The position numbers and the translations under genes are program-made. DNA of 64,000 nt. Origin: Luteimonas terrae. Its GTDB lineage: Bacteria; Pseudomonadota; Gammaproteobacteria; Xanthomonadales; Xanthomonadaceae. Of the stretch, positions 53,458 through 62,613 are shown in pieces (positions within the stretch are counted from its first letter, which is position 1; the number at the start of each line of letters is the position of its first letter). The notes below the pieces were generated by a model. The model saw only the letters and a program-made list of their open reading frames with translations. It ran no database searches and was not told the DNA's origin. The stretch covers positions 62,001-126,000 of the forward strand of contig NZ_SMTG01000004.1 of the NCBI RefSeq assembly GCF_004358165.1, written 5' to 3'.

Positions 53458-54537
53458 ATGACGCCACAGCGCCGCGTAACCTTGGCCGATATCGCCGCCG
53501 CCTGTGGACTGTCCAAGGCGACGGTGTCGATGGTGCTGCGCGACAACCCGCAGGTGCATCCCAATACCCGCGCCCGGGTACGCGCCGAGCTGGACCGGCA
53601 GGGCTACGTCTATCACCGCGGTGCCGCCAGCCTGCGTCGCGCCGGCGCCGTAAATGCGGTCGCGCTGGTCGTCAACGATCTGGCCAATCCGTTCTTCGCC
53701 GAATTCGCCGCAGGCGTCGACGCCGCGCTGGCCGAAGCCGGCCACGTGCTGCTGCTCGGCAGCACCGGCGAATCGGTCGAACGCCAGCACGCGGTGCTGG
53801 CCTCGCTGGTCGAGCACGACCCGGCCGCATTGATCCTCTCGCCCGCCGAGCACAGCAGCGCCGCCCGCCTGCGTCGCGTGCTCGGTGCGCGCCTGCCGGT
53901 GCTGCTGTTCAATCGCAGGCTCGACGGCGACGGTCCGGGCGACTGGGACTACCTCGCGCTCGACAACCGCGCCGGTGCGCGTCTGGCGACCGAACACCTG
54001 CTGGCCCGAGGCCACCGCGCGATCGCGTTCTTCGGCGGCCATCGCGATTCGAGCTCCTGCAGCGAACGCCGCGAGGGCTATCGCGACGCGCTGGCTGCGG
54101 CTGGCATCACGCCCGACCCCGCGTGGCTGATCGAGTGCGCGCCGACCCGCCAGGAGGCTGCGCGCCAGACGCCGGCGCTGTTCGTGCGCGATCCCGCGCC
54201 GACCGCAGCCGTTTGCTACAACGACGCCGTCGCGCTCGGGCTGATGGCCGGCCTTGCCGCCTGCGGCCGCCGCGCCGGCGCCGATTTCGCCGTCGTCGGT
54301 TTCGACGACATCGCCGAGTCCGCCTTCGCCACGCCGGCGCTCACCACCATCGCCACCGAACCGCGCGCACGCGGGTTGCAGGCCGCGCGCCTGGTGCTCG
54401 CGCGCCTGCGCGGTGAGTTGCCCGCATCCCCCCACACCACGATCGCTCCGGTCGCATTGCAGGTCCGTGCCAGCACAGCCGCCGCGCCCGACAGCCCACT
54501 CCAGTCGTCCGTCCAGGCCCGAGGTCCCGCCGCATGA
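53458..54537 (+). CDS. LacI-family transcriptional regulator 1 (mannoside operon)
   Basis: 359 residues. N-terminal HTH RRVTLADIAAACGLSKATVSMVLRDNPQVHPNTRARV with the hinge helix YHRGAASLRR. The periplasmic-binding-protein-like effector domain includes VNAVALVVNDLANPFFAEFAAGVDAAL, RGHRAIAFFGG and VVGFDDIAESAFATPALTTIATEP. Probable ligand: mannose or a phosphorylated product. Its ATG at 53458 is 10 bases after the operator TGAACCGGTTCA, suggesting autoregulation. First of four co-directional genes with 1-4-base overlaps (regulator, permease, kinase, isomerase). No clear ribosome site precedes the ATG. Confidence 0.92.
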   Translation: MTPQRRVTLADIAAACGLSKATVSMVLRDNPQVHPNTRARVRAELDRQGYVYHRGAASLRRAGAVNAVALVVNDLANPFFAEFAAGVDAALAEAGHVLLLGSTGESVERQHAVLASLVEHDPAALILSPAEHSSAARLRRVLGARLPVLLFNRRLDGDGPGDWDYLALDNRAGARLATEHLLARGHRAIAFFGGHRDSSSCSERREGYRDALAAAGITPDPAWLIECAPTRQEAARQTPALFVRDPAPTAAVCYNDAVALGLMAGLAACGRRAGADFAVVGFDDIAESAFATPALTTIATEPRARGLQAARLVLARLRGELPASPHTTIAPVALQVRASTAAAPDSPLQSSVQARGPAA

Positions 54538-55844
54538 GCCCGCCCAAGCACACGATGTCCAACCCCGCCGCGATCGCAGTGGTCAGTCTGATCTTCTTCA
54601 CCTGGGGTGGCCTGACCAGTCTCAACGACGTGCTGATTCCGCACCTCAAGGCCGTGTTCTCGATGAACTACGCGCAGACGATGCTGATCCAGTTCACGTT
54701 CTTCGGCGCGTATTTCCTGATGTCGATGCCCGCCGGCGCGGTGGTCGCGCGGGTGGGCTACAAGGCGGGCATCGTGATCGGCCTGGTCATCGCCGCGATC
54801 GGTGCGGCGATGTTCTATCCGGCGGCACGACTGCCGTCGTATCCGGTGTTCCTCACCGCGCTGTTCGTGCTCGCCAGCGGCATCACGCTGCTGCAGGTCG
54901 CGGCCAATCCATACATCAGCCTGCTCGGCCGGCCGGAAACCTCGCACAGCCGGTTGAATCTGGCGCAGGCGCTCAACTCCCTGGGTACGACAGTGTTCCC
55001 GCTGCTGATCGGCCCGCTGATCCTGGTCGGCGCGGTGCTCGGCGCCGACGAGATCGCCGCGATGGGCGCCGCCGAACAGGCCGCGTATCGCGCGGCCGAG
55101 GCGCGTTCGGTCGAGATGCCCTATCTGCTGCTCTCGGGCGGCCTGTTGCTGATGGCCGTGTTCGTGCTGCTGATGCGCATTCCGAGCTTGCGCGATTCCA
55201 CCGAAGCCAGCCCGGCCGTACATCACACGTATCTGGAAGCCCTGCGCAAGCCGCACCTGCGCTGGGGCGTGCTGGGCATCTTCTGTTACGTCGGCGCGGA
55301 AGTCGCGATCGGCAGCTTCCTCATCAACTACATGGCCGAGCCTGAAATCGGCGGCCTGAGCGAAGCAGCGGCTTCGCGCTTCCTCGCCTTCTACTGGGGC
55401 GGCGCGATGGTCGGCCGCTTCATCGGCGCGGCGCTGATGACGAAGATCGACGCGCGCAAGCTGCTCGGCTTCGCCGCCGGCATGGTCTGCCTGCTGCTGG
55501 TGGTCACCATGACCACGACCGGCAGCGTGGCGATGTGGAGCGCGCTGGCGGTCGGCCTGTTCAACTCGATCATGTTCCCGACCATCTTCACCACTGCGAT
55601 CGAACGCCTGGGCACGCTGACCAGCAAGGCCTCGAGCCTGCTGGTGATGGCGATCGTCGGCGGCGCGATCATCCCGTTGGTGCAGGGTGCGCTGGCCGAT
55701 CGAATCGGCATCCAGCACGCGTTCGTCGTGCCGCTGGTCTGCTACGTCTACATCATCTGGTACGGCTTGCGCGGCTCGCGCCTGAGCGGCGCCGAACTGG
55801 CCGCTGCTGCGACGCCGGCGCCGCGTCCGAGCGCAATGCACTGA
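54534..55844 (+). CDS. MFS sugar permease (FucP/GluP-like)
   Basis: 436 residues with twelve membrane segments. FucP-family motifs: FFTWGGLTSLNDVLIPHLKAVFSMNYAQTMLIQFTFFGAYFLMSMPAG, VLASGITLLQVAANPYISLLG, SRLNLAQALNSLGTTVFP and WSALAVGLFNSIMFPTIFT. The family imports glucose, galactose, mannose or fucose with protons. In this operon with a mannosidase and AGE isomerase, mannose import is the best guess. ATGA overlap with the regulator upstream and TGATG overlap with the kinase downstream. Confidence 0.93.
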   Translation: MSPPKHTMSNPAAIAVVSLIFFTWGGLTSLNDVLIPHLKAVFSMNYAQTMLIQFTFFGAYFLMSMPAGAVVARVGYKAGIVIGLVIAAIGAAMFYPAARLPSYPVFLTALFVLASGITLLQVAANPYISLLGRPETSHSRLNLAQALNSLGTTVFPLLIGPLILVGAVLGADEIAAMGAAEQAAYRAAEARSVEMPYLLLSGGLLLMAVFVLLMRIPSLRDSTEASPAVHHTYLEALRKPHLRWGVLGIFCYVGAEVAIGSFLINYMAEPEIGGLSEAAASRFLAFYWGGAMVGRFIGAALMTKIDARKLLGFAAGMVCLLLVVTMTTTGSVAMWSALAVGLFNSIMFPTIFTTAIERLGTLTSKASSLLVMAIVGGAIIPLVQGALADRIGIQHAFVVPLVCYVYIIWYGLRGSRLSGAELAAAATPAPRPSAMH

Positions 55845-56842
55845 TGGAAGAAGTCGTGCAGACATCGGCGCGCCGCACGATCGCCTGCTTCGGCGAAGCG
55901 CTGATCGACTTCCGCGCCGAGCGGGCGGACAACGGCCAGCGCCGCTTCGTCGAACAGCCCGGCGGCGCGCCGGCGAACGTGGCCGTCGGCGTGGCTGCGC
56001 TCGGCGGTCGCGCGCGCTTCATCGGCATGCTGGCGCAGGACATGTTCGGAGATGCACTACAGGCAGCGTTGTCCGCGCGCGGCGTCGACATCTCGCAGGT
56101 GCGCCGCACCCATGAGGCGCCGACTGCGCTGGCCTTCGTGTCGCTGGCCGACGACGGCGAACGCAGTTTCAGCTTCTATCGCCCGCCGGCCGCGGACCTG
56201 CTGTTCACCGAGACGGACTTCGCCGGCAACGCGTTCGACGATGTCGCGATCCTGCACGTCTGCTCCAACAGCATGACCGCGCCGGCGATCGCCGCCACCA
56301 CCTTGCAGGCGATGTCGCGCGCCGATGCCGCAGGCGCATTGGTCAGCCAGGATCTCAACCTGCGCCCCGCCCTGTGGCCACGCGGCGTCGATCCGTCACC
56401 GACGTTGTGGCAGGCGCTCGCGCGCGCCGCGCTCGTGAAGCTCAGCCACGAAGAACTCGCGTTCCTGACCGGCGACGGCGACATCGCCGCGACGGTCGCC
56501 CGCCTGTTCGCCGGCGACACGCAGGTGCTTGTCGTAACCAACGGCGCAGCGCCCCTGCGCTGGTGGACCCGGACGCGGGCCGGCAGCGTCGATACATTCC
56601 GCGTCGATCCGATCGACACCACCGCCGCCGGGGATGCCTTCGTGGCCGGCCTCCTGCATCGGCTGGTCGAACGCGGCGTCGACCGCGGCGGTCTCGTCGC
56701 GGCATTCGAGGACGACACGCTGCGCGCCGACCTGTTGCGTCACGGCGCCGCCGCCGGCGCGCTCGCCACCACCCGCCACGGCGCGTTCGATGCGATGCCC
56801 GACACCGCTTCGTTGCGCGCCCTGCTGGAGACCACGTCTTGA
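55844..56842 (+). CDS. PfkB-family sugar kinase (fructokinase-like)
   Basis: 332 residues. Motifs IACFGEALIDFRAE, the first PfkB signature EQPGGAPANVAVGVAALGGRARFIGMLAQD, sugar-binding loop SFSFYRPPAAD, NLRPALWP, and the second signature PIDTTAAGDAFVAGLLH with the catalytic Asp. The AAGD form of the usual GAGD is a mild variant. Probably phosphorylates fructose formed by the downstream isomerase. Specificity (fructose versus mannose) cannot be read directly. One-base overlap with the permease and TTGA overlap with the isomerase point to coupled translation. Confidence 0.92.
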   Translation: MEEVVQTSARRTIACFGEALIDFRAERADNGQRRFVEQPGGAPANVAVGVAALGGRARFIGMLAQDMFGDALQAALSARGVDISQVRRTHEAPTALAFVSLADDGERSFSFYRPPAADLLFTETDFAGNAFDDVAILHVCSNSMTAPAIAATTLQAMSRADAAGALVSQDLNLRPALWPRGVDPSPTLWQALARAALVKLSHEELAFLTGDGDIAATVARLFAGDTQVLVVTNGAAPLRWWTRTRAGSVDTFRVDPIDTTAAGDAFVAGLLHRLVERGVDRGGLVAAFEDDTLRADLLRHGAAAGALATTRHGAFDAMPDTASLRALLETTS

Positions 56843-58137
56843 ACCTGCCTGCCACACCAACGCCCGACTTCACCGCACAGGCCACGCTGCGCGCGCACAT
56901 CGCCGATACGATGGCGTTCTATCACCCGCGCGCGATCGATCCCGACGGCGGCTTCTTCCATTACTTCCGCGACGACGGCAGCGTCTACGACCGCGGCCAT
57001 CGCCACCTCGTCAGCAGCACGCGCTTCGTCTACGACTACGCGATGGCGGCGGCCGAGTTCGCCGATTCGCGCCACGCCGACGCCTGGCGCAACGCCGCGA
57101 TGCACGGTCTGCGCTATCTGCGCGAGGCGCATCGCGATCCCGAGCGCGGCGGCTACGCGTGGACCCTGCGCGACGGCAAGGTCGAAGACGCCACCCGGCA
57201 CAGCTACGGCATGGCCTTCGTACTGCTGGCGTGTGCGAGCGGTCGCAAGGCCGGCCTGCCGACCGCGGCATGGATGGACGAAACCTGGGACCTGCTCGAA
57301 CGTCACGCCTGGGACGCCGACGCGGGCCTGTACCGCGACGAGGCCGATGCCGCCTGGCGCTACAGCGGCTACCGCGGCCAGAACGCGAACATGCATCTGT
57401 GCGAAGCGCTCATCGCCGCGCACGAAGCCGGCGGCGACGCGCGTTACCTGCAGCGCGCGCTCGTCCTCGCCGACCACATGACCCGCCGGCAGGCCGCCTT
57501 GTCGGGTGGCCTGGTCTGGGAACACTGGCACGCCGACTGGTCGGTCGACTGGGACTATCACCGCGACGATCCCAAGCATCTGTTCCGGCCCTGGGGTTTC
57601 CAGCCCGGCCACCAGGTCGAATGGGCCAAGCTGCTGCTGTCGCTGCGGGCGCATCTGGGCGCCGACGCACCGGACTGGCTGCTGCCGACGGCGCGCCATC
57701 TCTACGACATGGCGCTGATGCACGGCTGGGACCCCGAACACGGCGGCATCGTCTACGGCTTCGCGCCCGAGTCGCTGCGCGATGCCTCGCCCGCACCCGG
57801 CGCCACGCCACCGGATCTCGCGTCCGGGACGATGTTCTGGTGCGACGCCGACAAGTATTTCTGGGTGCAGGCCGAAGCGATCGCCGCCGCGTGGCGTCTG
57901 TTCGATGCGACTGGCGACACGCGGTACCGCGACGATTACCTGCGGCTGTGGGACTACGTGTGGCGACATTTCGTCGACCACGTACACGGCGCCTGGTTCC
58001 GGATCCTCGATCGCGAGAACCGCAAGTTCGACGACCTCAAGAGCCCCGCCGGCAAGACCGATTACCACACGATGGGCGCCTGCCATGACGTACTGGCGGT
58101 GATGCGCGGCGCGCACGGCAGGCAGCTCGGCGCCTGA
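56839..58137 (+). CDS. AGE-family sugar isomerase (mannose isomerase-like)
   Basis: 432 residues, TTG start at 56839 overlapping the kinase stop. N-acylglucosamine 2-epimerase fold ((alpha/alpha)6 barrel): STRFVYDYAMAAAEF, RHSYGMAFVLLACA, GYRGQNANMHLCEALIAAHEAGG, WGFQPGHQVEWAKLLLSL, KYFWVQAEAIAAAW and DYHTMGACHD. The catalytic His pair lies in the GHQVEW and HTMGACH segments. Members with this pattern interconvert mannose and fructose. It completes a route mannose to fructose to fructose-6-phosphate that needs no mannose-6-phosphate. True AGE epimerase activity is the alternative. Confidence 0.9.
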   Translation: MNLPATPTPDFTAQATLRAHIADTMAFYHPRAIDPDGGFFHYFRDDGSVYDRGHRHLVSSTRFVYDYAMAAAEFADSRHADAWRNAAMHGLRYLREAHRDPERGGYAWTLRDGKVEDATRHSYGMAFVLLACASGRKAGLPTAAWMDETWDLLERHAWDADAGLYRDEADAAWRYSGYRGQNANMHLCEALIAAHEAGGDARYLQRALVLADHMTRRQAALSGGLVWEHWHADWSVDWDYHRDDPKHLFRPWGFQPGHQVEWAKLLLSLRAHLGADAPDWLLPTARHLYDMALMHGWDPEHGGIVYGFAPESLRDASPAPGATPPDLASGTMFWCDADKYFWVQAEAIAAAWRLFDATGDTRYRDDYLRLWDYVWRHFVDHVHGAWFRILDRENRKFDDLKSPAGKTDYHTMGACHDVLAVMRGAHGRQLGA

Positions 58138-58330
58138 CGGATCCCGCCTCGTCGCTTCGTGCACAGCGCATGACCCACTCCGGATACGCGTGCACCGGCG
58201 GGTCTGCACTCCGCCCAACGCCTCCTGTTCCAGCGCAGTCCACGGAGTCGCTGGAAGCTGCTGCAATGCAACAGAAAGGCTCTTTATCCGCGGGTTCCGC
58301 CGCCGATTCGCTCCCGCATGCGCCGCCCCG

Positions 58331-58359
58331 TTGACAACGCTGTCAACCTGACATCCAAT
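58331..58359 (+). promoter_or_regulatory. Promoter with LacI-family operator upstream of the TonB-dependent receptor
   Basis: TTGACAACGCTGTCAA (58331-58346) is a perfect palindrome whose first six bases are a consensus -35. TCCAAT (58354-58359) is 17 bases further. Binding would block initiation. The same core TGACAACGCTGTCA recurs exactly at 63760 and with two changes at 50813. The rest of the 305-base gap 58138-58442 has only a TGCTGCAATGCAACA palindrome at 58259. Confidence 0.75.
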
Positions 58360-58442
58360 CCGCGCTGTTGCACAACGCCCGCATCCCCCGGACGCGCGGG
58401 CACACGACCAGACCGCATGTGAATCCTTGGGAGGGGAGATCC

Positions 58443-61400
58443 ATGAAGCACTCGCACGCCGCGCCTAAGAAGCGGCTTCTCACGTCCGCGCTCCTGTTTG
58501 CGCTCGCACCGCCGCTCGCCGCGCAGGTCGCGGAACCGAACGAAGTCCAGACCCCGTATAGCGCCGCCAGCGACGATGCCACCGAGCTCGATCGCGTGAC
58601 GGTGACCGGCATCCGCGGCAGCCTGCTCTCGTCGATGAACCTCAAGCGCGACGCACAGGGCGTCGTCGACGGCATCGTCGCCGAGGACATCGGCAAGTTC
58701 CCGGATACCAACCTTGCCGAATCCCTGCAGCGCATCTCGGGCGTGTCGATCGACCGCTCGCAGGGCGAAGGCTCGCGGGTCACCGTGCGCGGCGTCGGCC
58801 CGGACTTCAATCTGGTGCTGCTCAACGGCCGCCAGATGCCGGCGTCGAGCATCGAGGCGACCAACGCCTCGAACTCGCGCGCGTTCGACTTCGCCAATCT
58901 CGCCTCCGAGTCGATCTCCGGCGTTGAGGTCTTCAAGACTTCACGCGCGGCCACCGCCACCGGCGGCATCGGCGCGACGATCAACATCAAGACCGCGCGC
59001 CCGCTCGAAAGCGAGCCGCTGGCGAACGTCGGCATGAAGGCCGTGCACGACAGCTCGGTCGACAACCTGCCCAAGCAGATGCAGGGCGAGAAGTGGACCG
59101 GCGAGATGTCGGGCATCTTCAGCACCAAGACCGACGACGGCCGTTTCGGCATCGCGCTCAGCGGCAGCTACCAGGAACGCGACTTCGGCTACAACGAAGC
59201 CGCTGTCGGCGGAGGCTGGTACGCGTTTCCCGGCGGCGAAGGCCCGCTGGCCAACGCCGAACCGGCGGCAAATGCGACCAATCCGCCCGGCCCCGGTGAC
59301 ATCTATTCGATCCCGCAGAACCTGATCTACGCGCTCAACGGCGTTAGCCGCCAGCGCACTAACGGTCAGGCCACGCTGCAGTGGGCACCGACCGACACGA
59401 TCACCGCAACACTCGACTACACCTACGCCGAGAACCGTATCCAGCAGCGTCGCCACGAGCTGTCGACTTGGTTCAACCAGGCTGCGTCGCAGACCTCGTG
59501 GACCGACGGCCCGATCGCTGCGCCGATCAGCTACACCGAGTACGCGGGCTGCTTCAATCCGGCGACCGAGCAATGGACCGCCAGCGACGCCATGGGCGTC
59601 TGCCCGGCCGGTTTCGAAATCCGCCCGGGTGACTTGGCGATGGCCGGTGCGCAGTTCGCGACGAAGAACGAGAACAAGTCGGTCGGCTTCAACGTGGAAT
59701 GGGCCGCCACCGATTCGCTGGACTTCGAGTTCGACTTCCATCGCTCCAGCGCCGAGTCGGGCGCAGACAGTCCGTACGGTTCGAACAACGTGATCGGCAC
59801 CGCCGCTTTCGCACGCGGCGTGACCAACGTCGACTTCAGCGGCGACTTCCCGGTGCTGTCGGTGATGCTGCCGCCGGGCCAGACCTCGGTGTCGCCGAGC
59901 GAGATGATGGTCACCGGTTCGTCGTTCCGTAACAGCTACATGAGGTCCGAGGTCGACCAAGGCCAGGTGCGCGGCACCTTCCGTTTCGCCGATTACTCGC
60001 AGCTCGACTTCGGCGTCGCCTACACCGAAGTCAACAACCGCACTGCCTACAACTTCACCCAGCGCGACGACTGGGGTGGCTTCGGCGGTGGCGCTGCGGA
60101 CTACGCGGACGATCTGTGGATCCCCGGGAACATCAGCCAGTACTTCGACCAGTTCTCCGGCAGCGGCAACGCCTTCGGCCAGTTCTACCTGTTCGACTTC
60201 GACAGGCTGCGCGCCGCGGCGATCGCCGCGCGTGGTGGTGACGAGTCCGCCTACCTGCCACCGGACAACTTCACCACCGACCGTCGCACGACCGAAAAGT
60301 CGAAGAGCGCCTACGTGCAGTGGAGCAACACCTGGGATCTTTCGATGCCCCTCAGTGTGGCCGCCGGCGTGCGTTACGAGGAGACCGACATCACCTCCAG
60401 CGCACTGGTGCCGATCGCGACGGGTCTGGTCTGGACCGGCGCCAACGAGTTCTCGGTCCAGTTCGGCGACCCCGATTTCACCACGCTGCGCGGCAAGTAC
60501 GAATACTGGCTGCCCAGCCTCGACACCAGCCTCAAGATCACCGAGGACATGGTGTTGCGCGCCAGCTACGGCCACAGCATCGGCCGTCCGCAGTGGAACC
60601 ACATCCAGGGTGGCCAGACGCTCGACTCGTTCGCAGGTTACGAGGGCGGCACCGGCTCGCAGGGCGACCCCGGCCTCAAGCCGCTCGAGTCGAAGAATCT
60701 CGATCTGTCGTTCGAGTGGTATTACGGCGAGGGCAGCTACGTATCGGTGGGCTGGTTCCGCAAGGACATCGACAACTACATCGGCACCTCGGTCGTCGAG
60801 ACCTCGCCGTTCGACCTGACCACGCCAGTGGGCGGCGCCTACTTCAACGAGGCCGTTGCCAATGGCTGCGCAGTGGGCGGCACCGACTTCCGCAATTGCG
60901 TGCGCCAGTACATCTTCGCCAACCATGCCGGCGACCCGGGTGTCACCGTCACCGGCGTCGATCAGAACGGTCAGCCGACCGGCACGATCGCCGGCCTGCC
61001 CGGTGATCCGTCGGCGGTCTTCCGCGTGTCGGTGCCGATCAACCGCGATTCGTCGCAGCTCGACGGCTGGGAGCTCAATGTCCAGCACATGTTCGGCGAG
61101 TCCGGTTTCGGTCTCTCGGCGAACTACACCATCGTCGATTCCGATCTGACCTACGACAACTACAACCTCGGCGACCAGTTCGCGATGGTCGGCCTCAGCG
61201 ATTCGGCCAACCTCGTCGGCTTCTACGACAAGGGGTCGTGGCAGGTGCGTGCGGCCTACAACTGGCGCGACGAGTTCCTGTCGAGCACCTACGACAGCTG
61301 GCGTCCGAACCCGGTCTACGTCGAGGCCTACGGCCAGCTGGATCTGAATGTCAGCTACCAGGTCAACGACAACTTCTCGGTCCACGCCGAGGCGATCAAC

Positions 61401-61505
61401 CTGACCGACGAGACCATGCGTTCGCATGGTCGCAACGAGCGTCAGGTGTTCTACGCCACGCAGACCGGCCCCCGCTACATGGTCGGGTTCCGCTACAAGT
61501 TCTGA
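58443..61505 (+). CDS. TonB-dependent receptor (carbohydrate type)
   Basis: 1020 residues with a signal peptide (LTSALLFALAPPLAAQ). TonB box region near DRVTVTGIRGSLLSSMNLKRD. Plug with GKFPDTNLAESLQRISGVSIDRSQGEGSRVTVRGVGPDFNLVLLNGR and GGIGATINIKTARPL, then a 22-strand barrel ending VGFRYKF with C-terminal Phe. This is the Xanthomonas/Caulobacter TonB-receptor subtype (TIGR01782) that imports oligosaccharides. TTGGGAGGGGAGA lies just before the ATG. LacI operator upstream and a terminator downstream make a single-gene unit. Substrate likely mannosides, from context. Confidence 0.96.
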   Translation: MKHSHAAPKKRLLTSALLFALAPPLAAQVAEPNEVQTPYSAASDDATELDRVTVTGIRGSLLSSMNLKRDAQGVVDGIVAEDIGKFPDTNLAESLQRISGVSIDRSQGEGSRVTVRGVGPDFNLVLLNGRQMPASSIEATNASNSRAFDFANLASESISGVEVFKTSRAATATGGIGATINIKTARPLESEPLANVGMKAVHDSSVDNLPKQMQGEKWTGEMSGIFSTKTDDGRFGIALSGSYQERDFGYNEAAVGGGWYAFPGGEGPLANAEPAANATNPPGPGDIYSIPQNLIYALNGVSRQRTNGQATLQWAPTDTITATLDYTYAENRIQQRRHELSTWFNQAASQTSWTDGPIAAPISYTEYAGCFNPATEQWTASDAMGVCPAGFEIRPGDLAMAGAQFATKNENKSVGFNVEWAATDSLDFEFDFHRSSAESGADSPYGSNNVIGTAAFARGVTNVDFSGDFPVLSVMLPPGQTSVSPSEMMVTGSSFRNSYMRSEVDQGQVRGTFRFADYSQLDFGVAYTEVNNRTAYNFTQRDDWGGFGGGAADYADDLWIPGNISQYFDQFSGSGNAFGQFYLFDFDRLRAAAIAARGGDESAYLPPDNFTTDRRTTEKSKSAYVQWSNTWDLSMPLSVAAGVRYEETDITSSALVPIATGLVWTGANEFSVQFGDPDFTTLRGKYEYWLPSLDTSLKITEDMVLRASYGHSIGRPQWNHIQGGQTLDSFAGYEGGTGSQGDPGLKPLESKNLDLSFEWYYGEGSYVSVGWFRKDIDNYIGTSVVETSPFDLTTPVGGAYFNEAVANGCAVGGTDFRNCVRQYIFANHAGDPGVTVTGVDQNGQPTGTIAGLPGDPSAVFRVSVPINRDSSQLDGWELNVQHMFGESGFGLSANYTIVDSDLTYDNYNLGDQFAMVGLSDSANLVGFYDKGSWQVRAAYNWRDEFLSSTYDSWRPNPVYVEAYGQLDLNVSYQVNDNFSVHAEAINLTDETMRSHGRNERQVFYATQTGPRYMVGFRYKF

Positions 61506-61526
61506 TCGCGACACACTGCAACACGA

Positions 61527-61566
61527 CGACGCCCGCATGATCGCGCATCATGCGGGCGTCGCTTTT
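61527..61566 (+). terminator. Intrinsic terminator after the TonB-dependent receptor
   Basis: Fifteen-base arms CGACGCCCGCATGAT (61527-61541) and ATCATGCGGGCGTCG (61547-61561), five-base loop, then CTTTT. It ends 15 bases before the cupin_8 gene. Confidence 0.85.
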
Positions 61567-61580
61567 GACGGGAATCCGCC

Positions 61581-62597
61581 ATGCGTGCCCGCCTTCCAGA
61601 TCCCGCCCGCATTCCCGAAGCGCCTGCTGGCGCATCGCTCGAGGCCCTGCGCGAAAGCACGACGCCGGTCGTCATTCGCGGCCTCGCAGCGGGTTGGCCT
61701 GCCGTCGCCGCTTCGCGCCGGGGGCCGCTCGATGCGATCGTCTACCTGCGCGAACTCGCCAGCGACGCGGCGCCCGCGACGGCGACCATCGCGCCGCCGG
61801 AGGCAGGCGGCCGGATCTTCTACGACGTATCGATGCGCGGCTTCAACTTCCGCCACGAACAGGTGCCGGCCGGGGTCGCGCTCGCCACGCTGGCACGCGA
61901 ACTCGACAACGCGAACGCGCCGATGATCTATCTCGGTGCCACCACGCTCGATACCTGGTTTCCGGGTTTCGCGCGCGACAATCGCATCGACTTCGGTGAT
62001 CGCACGCCGCTGGCGAGCATCTGGATCGGCAACCGCACCCGCGTGCCCGCGCATCACGATCTACCCGACAACCTCGCATGCGTGGTCGCGGGCCGCCGTC
62101 GCTTCACGCTGTTTCCGCCGGAACAGATCGGGAACCTCTACATCGGTCCGCTCGACGTCACGCCGGCCGGACAGCCGGTCAGCCTCGTGGATCCGCAAGC
62201 GCCCGATCTCGAACGATTTCCCCGTTTCAGCGAGGCTTGGGCACATGCGCAGGTCGCCGAACTCGGCCCCGGCGATGCGGTCCTAATTCCCAGCTTGTGG
62301 TGGCACGCCATCGACGCGCTGGACGGCTTCAACGTGCTGGTGAACTACTGGTGGCGACGCACGCCGGACTGGATGGACGCCCCATTGAACGCGTTGATGG
62401 CCGGTCTGCTCGCGATCCGCCAGTTGCCCGCGCACGAGCGCGCGCACTGGAAACACATGTTCGACCACTACGTCTTCGACGCGGACCACACGACTAGCGC
62501 GCACATTCCCGAGACCGCACGCGGTGTGCTCGCGCCTTTCGATGAAGCCGGCGCCGCGAATCTGAGGCGCCTCCTGCGTCAGCGCCTCGAGCGGTAG
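61581..62597 (+). CDS. Cupin_8 (JmjC-like) protein
   Basis: 338 residues, soluble: TTPVVIRGLAAGWPAV, ASIWIGNRTRVPAHHDLPDNLACVVAGRRRFTLFPPEQIGNLYIGPLDVTPAG with the HxD metal ligands (HHD), and LIPSLWWHAIDALDGFNVLVNYWW with the distal His. This is the Fe(II)/2-oxoglutarate cupin_8 fold. The family is recurrently encoded beside TonB-dependent receptors, tryptophan halogenases and SapC-like genes in xanthomonads and caulobacters, but its substrate there is unknown. A terminator separates it from the receptor; it may be reached by read-through. GGGA lies ten bases before the ATG. Confidence 0.9.
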   Translation: MRARLPDPARIPEAPAGASLEALRESTTPVVIRGLAAGWPAVAASRRGPLDAIVYLRELASDAAPATATIAPPEAGGRIFYDVSMRGFNFRHEQVPAGVALATLARELDNANAPMIYLGATTLDTWFPGFARDNRIDFGDRTPLASIWIGNRTRVPAHHDLPDNLACVVAGRRRFTLFPPEQIGNLYIGPLDVTPAGQPVSLVDPQAPDLERFPRFSEAWAHAQVAELGPGDAVLIPSLWWHAIDALDGFNVLVNYWWRRTPDWMDAPLNALMAGLLAIRQLPAHERAHWKHMFDHYVFDADHTTSAHIPETARGVLAPFDEAGAANLRRLLRQRLER

Positions 62598-62613
62598 GGC
62601 AACACCGGACGCT

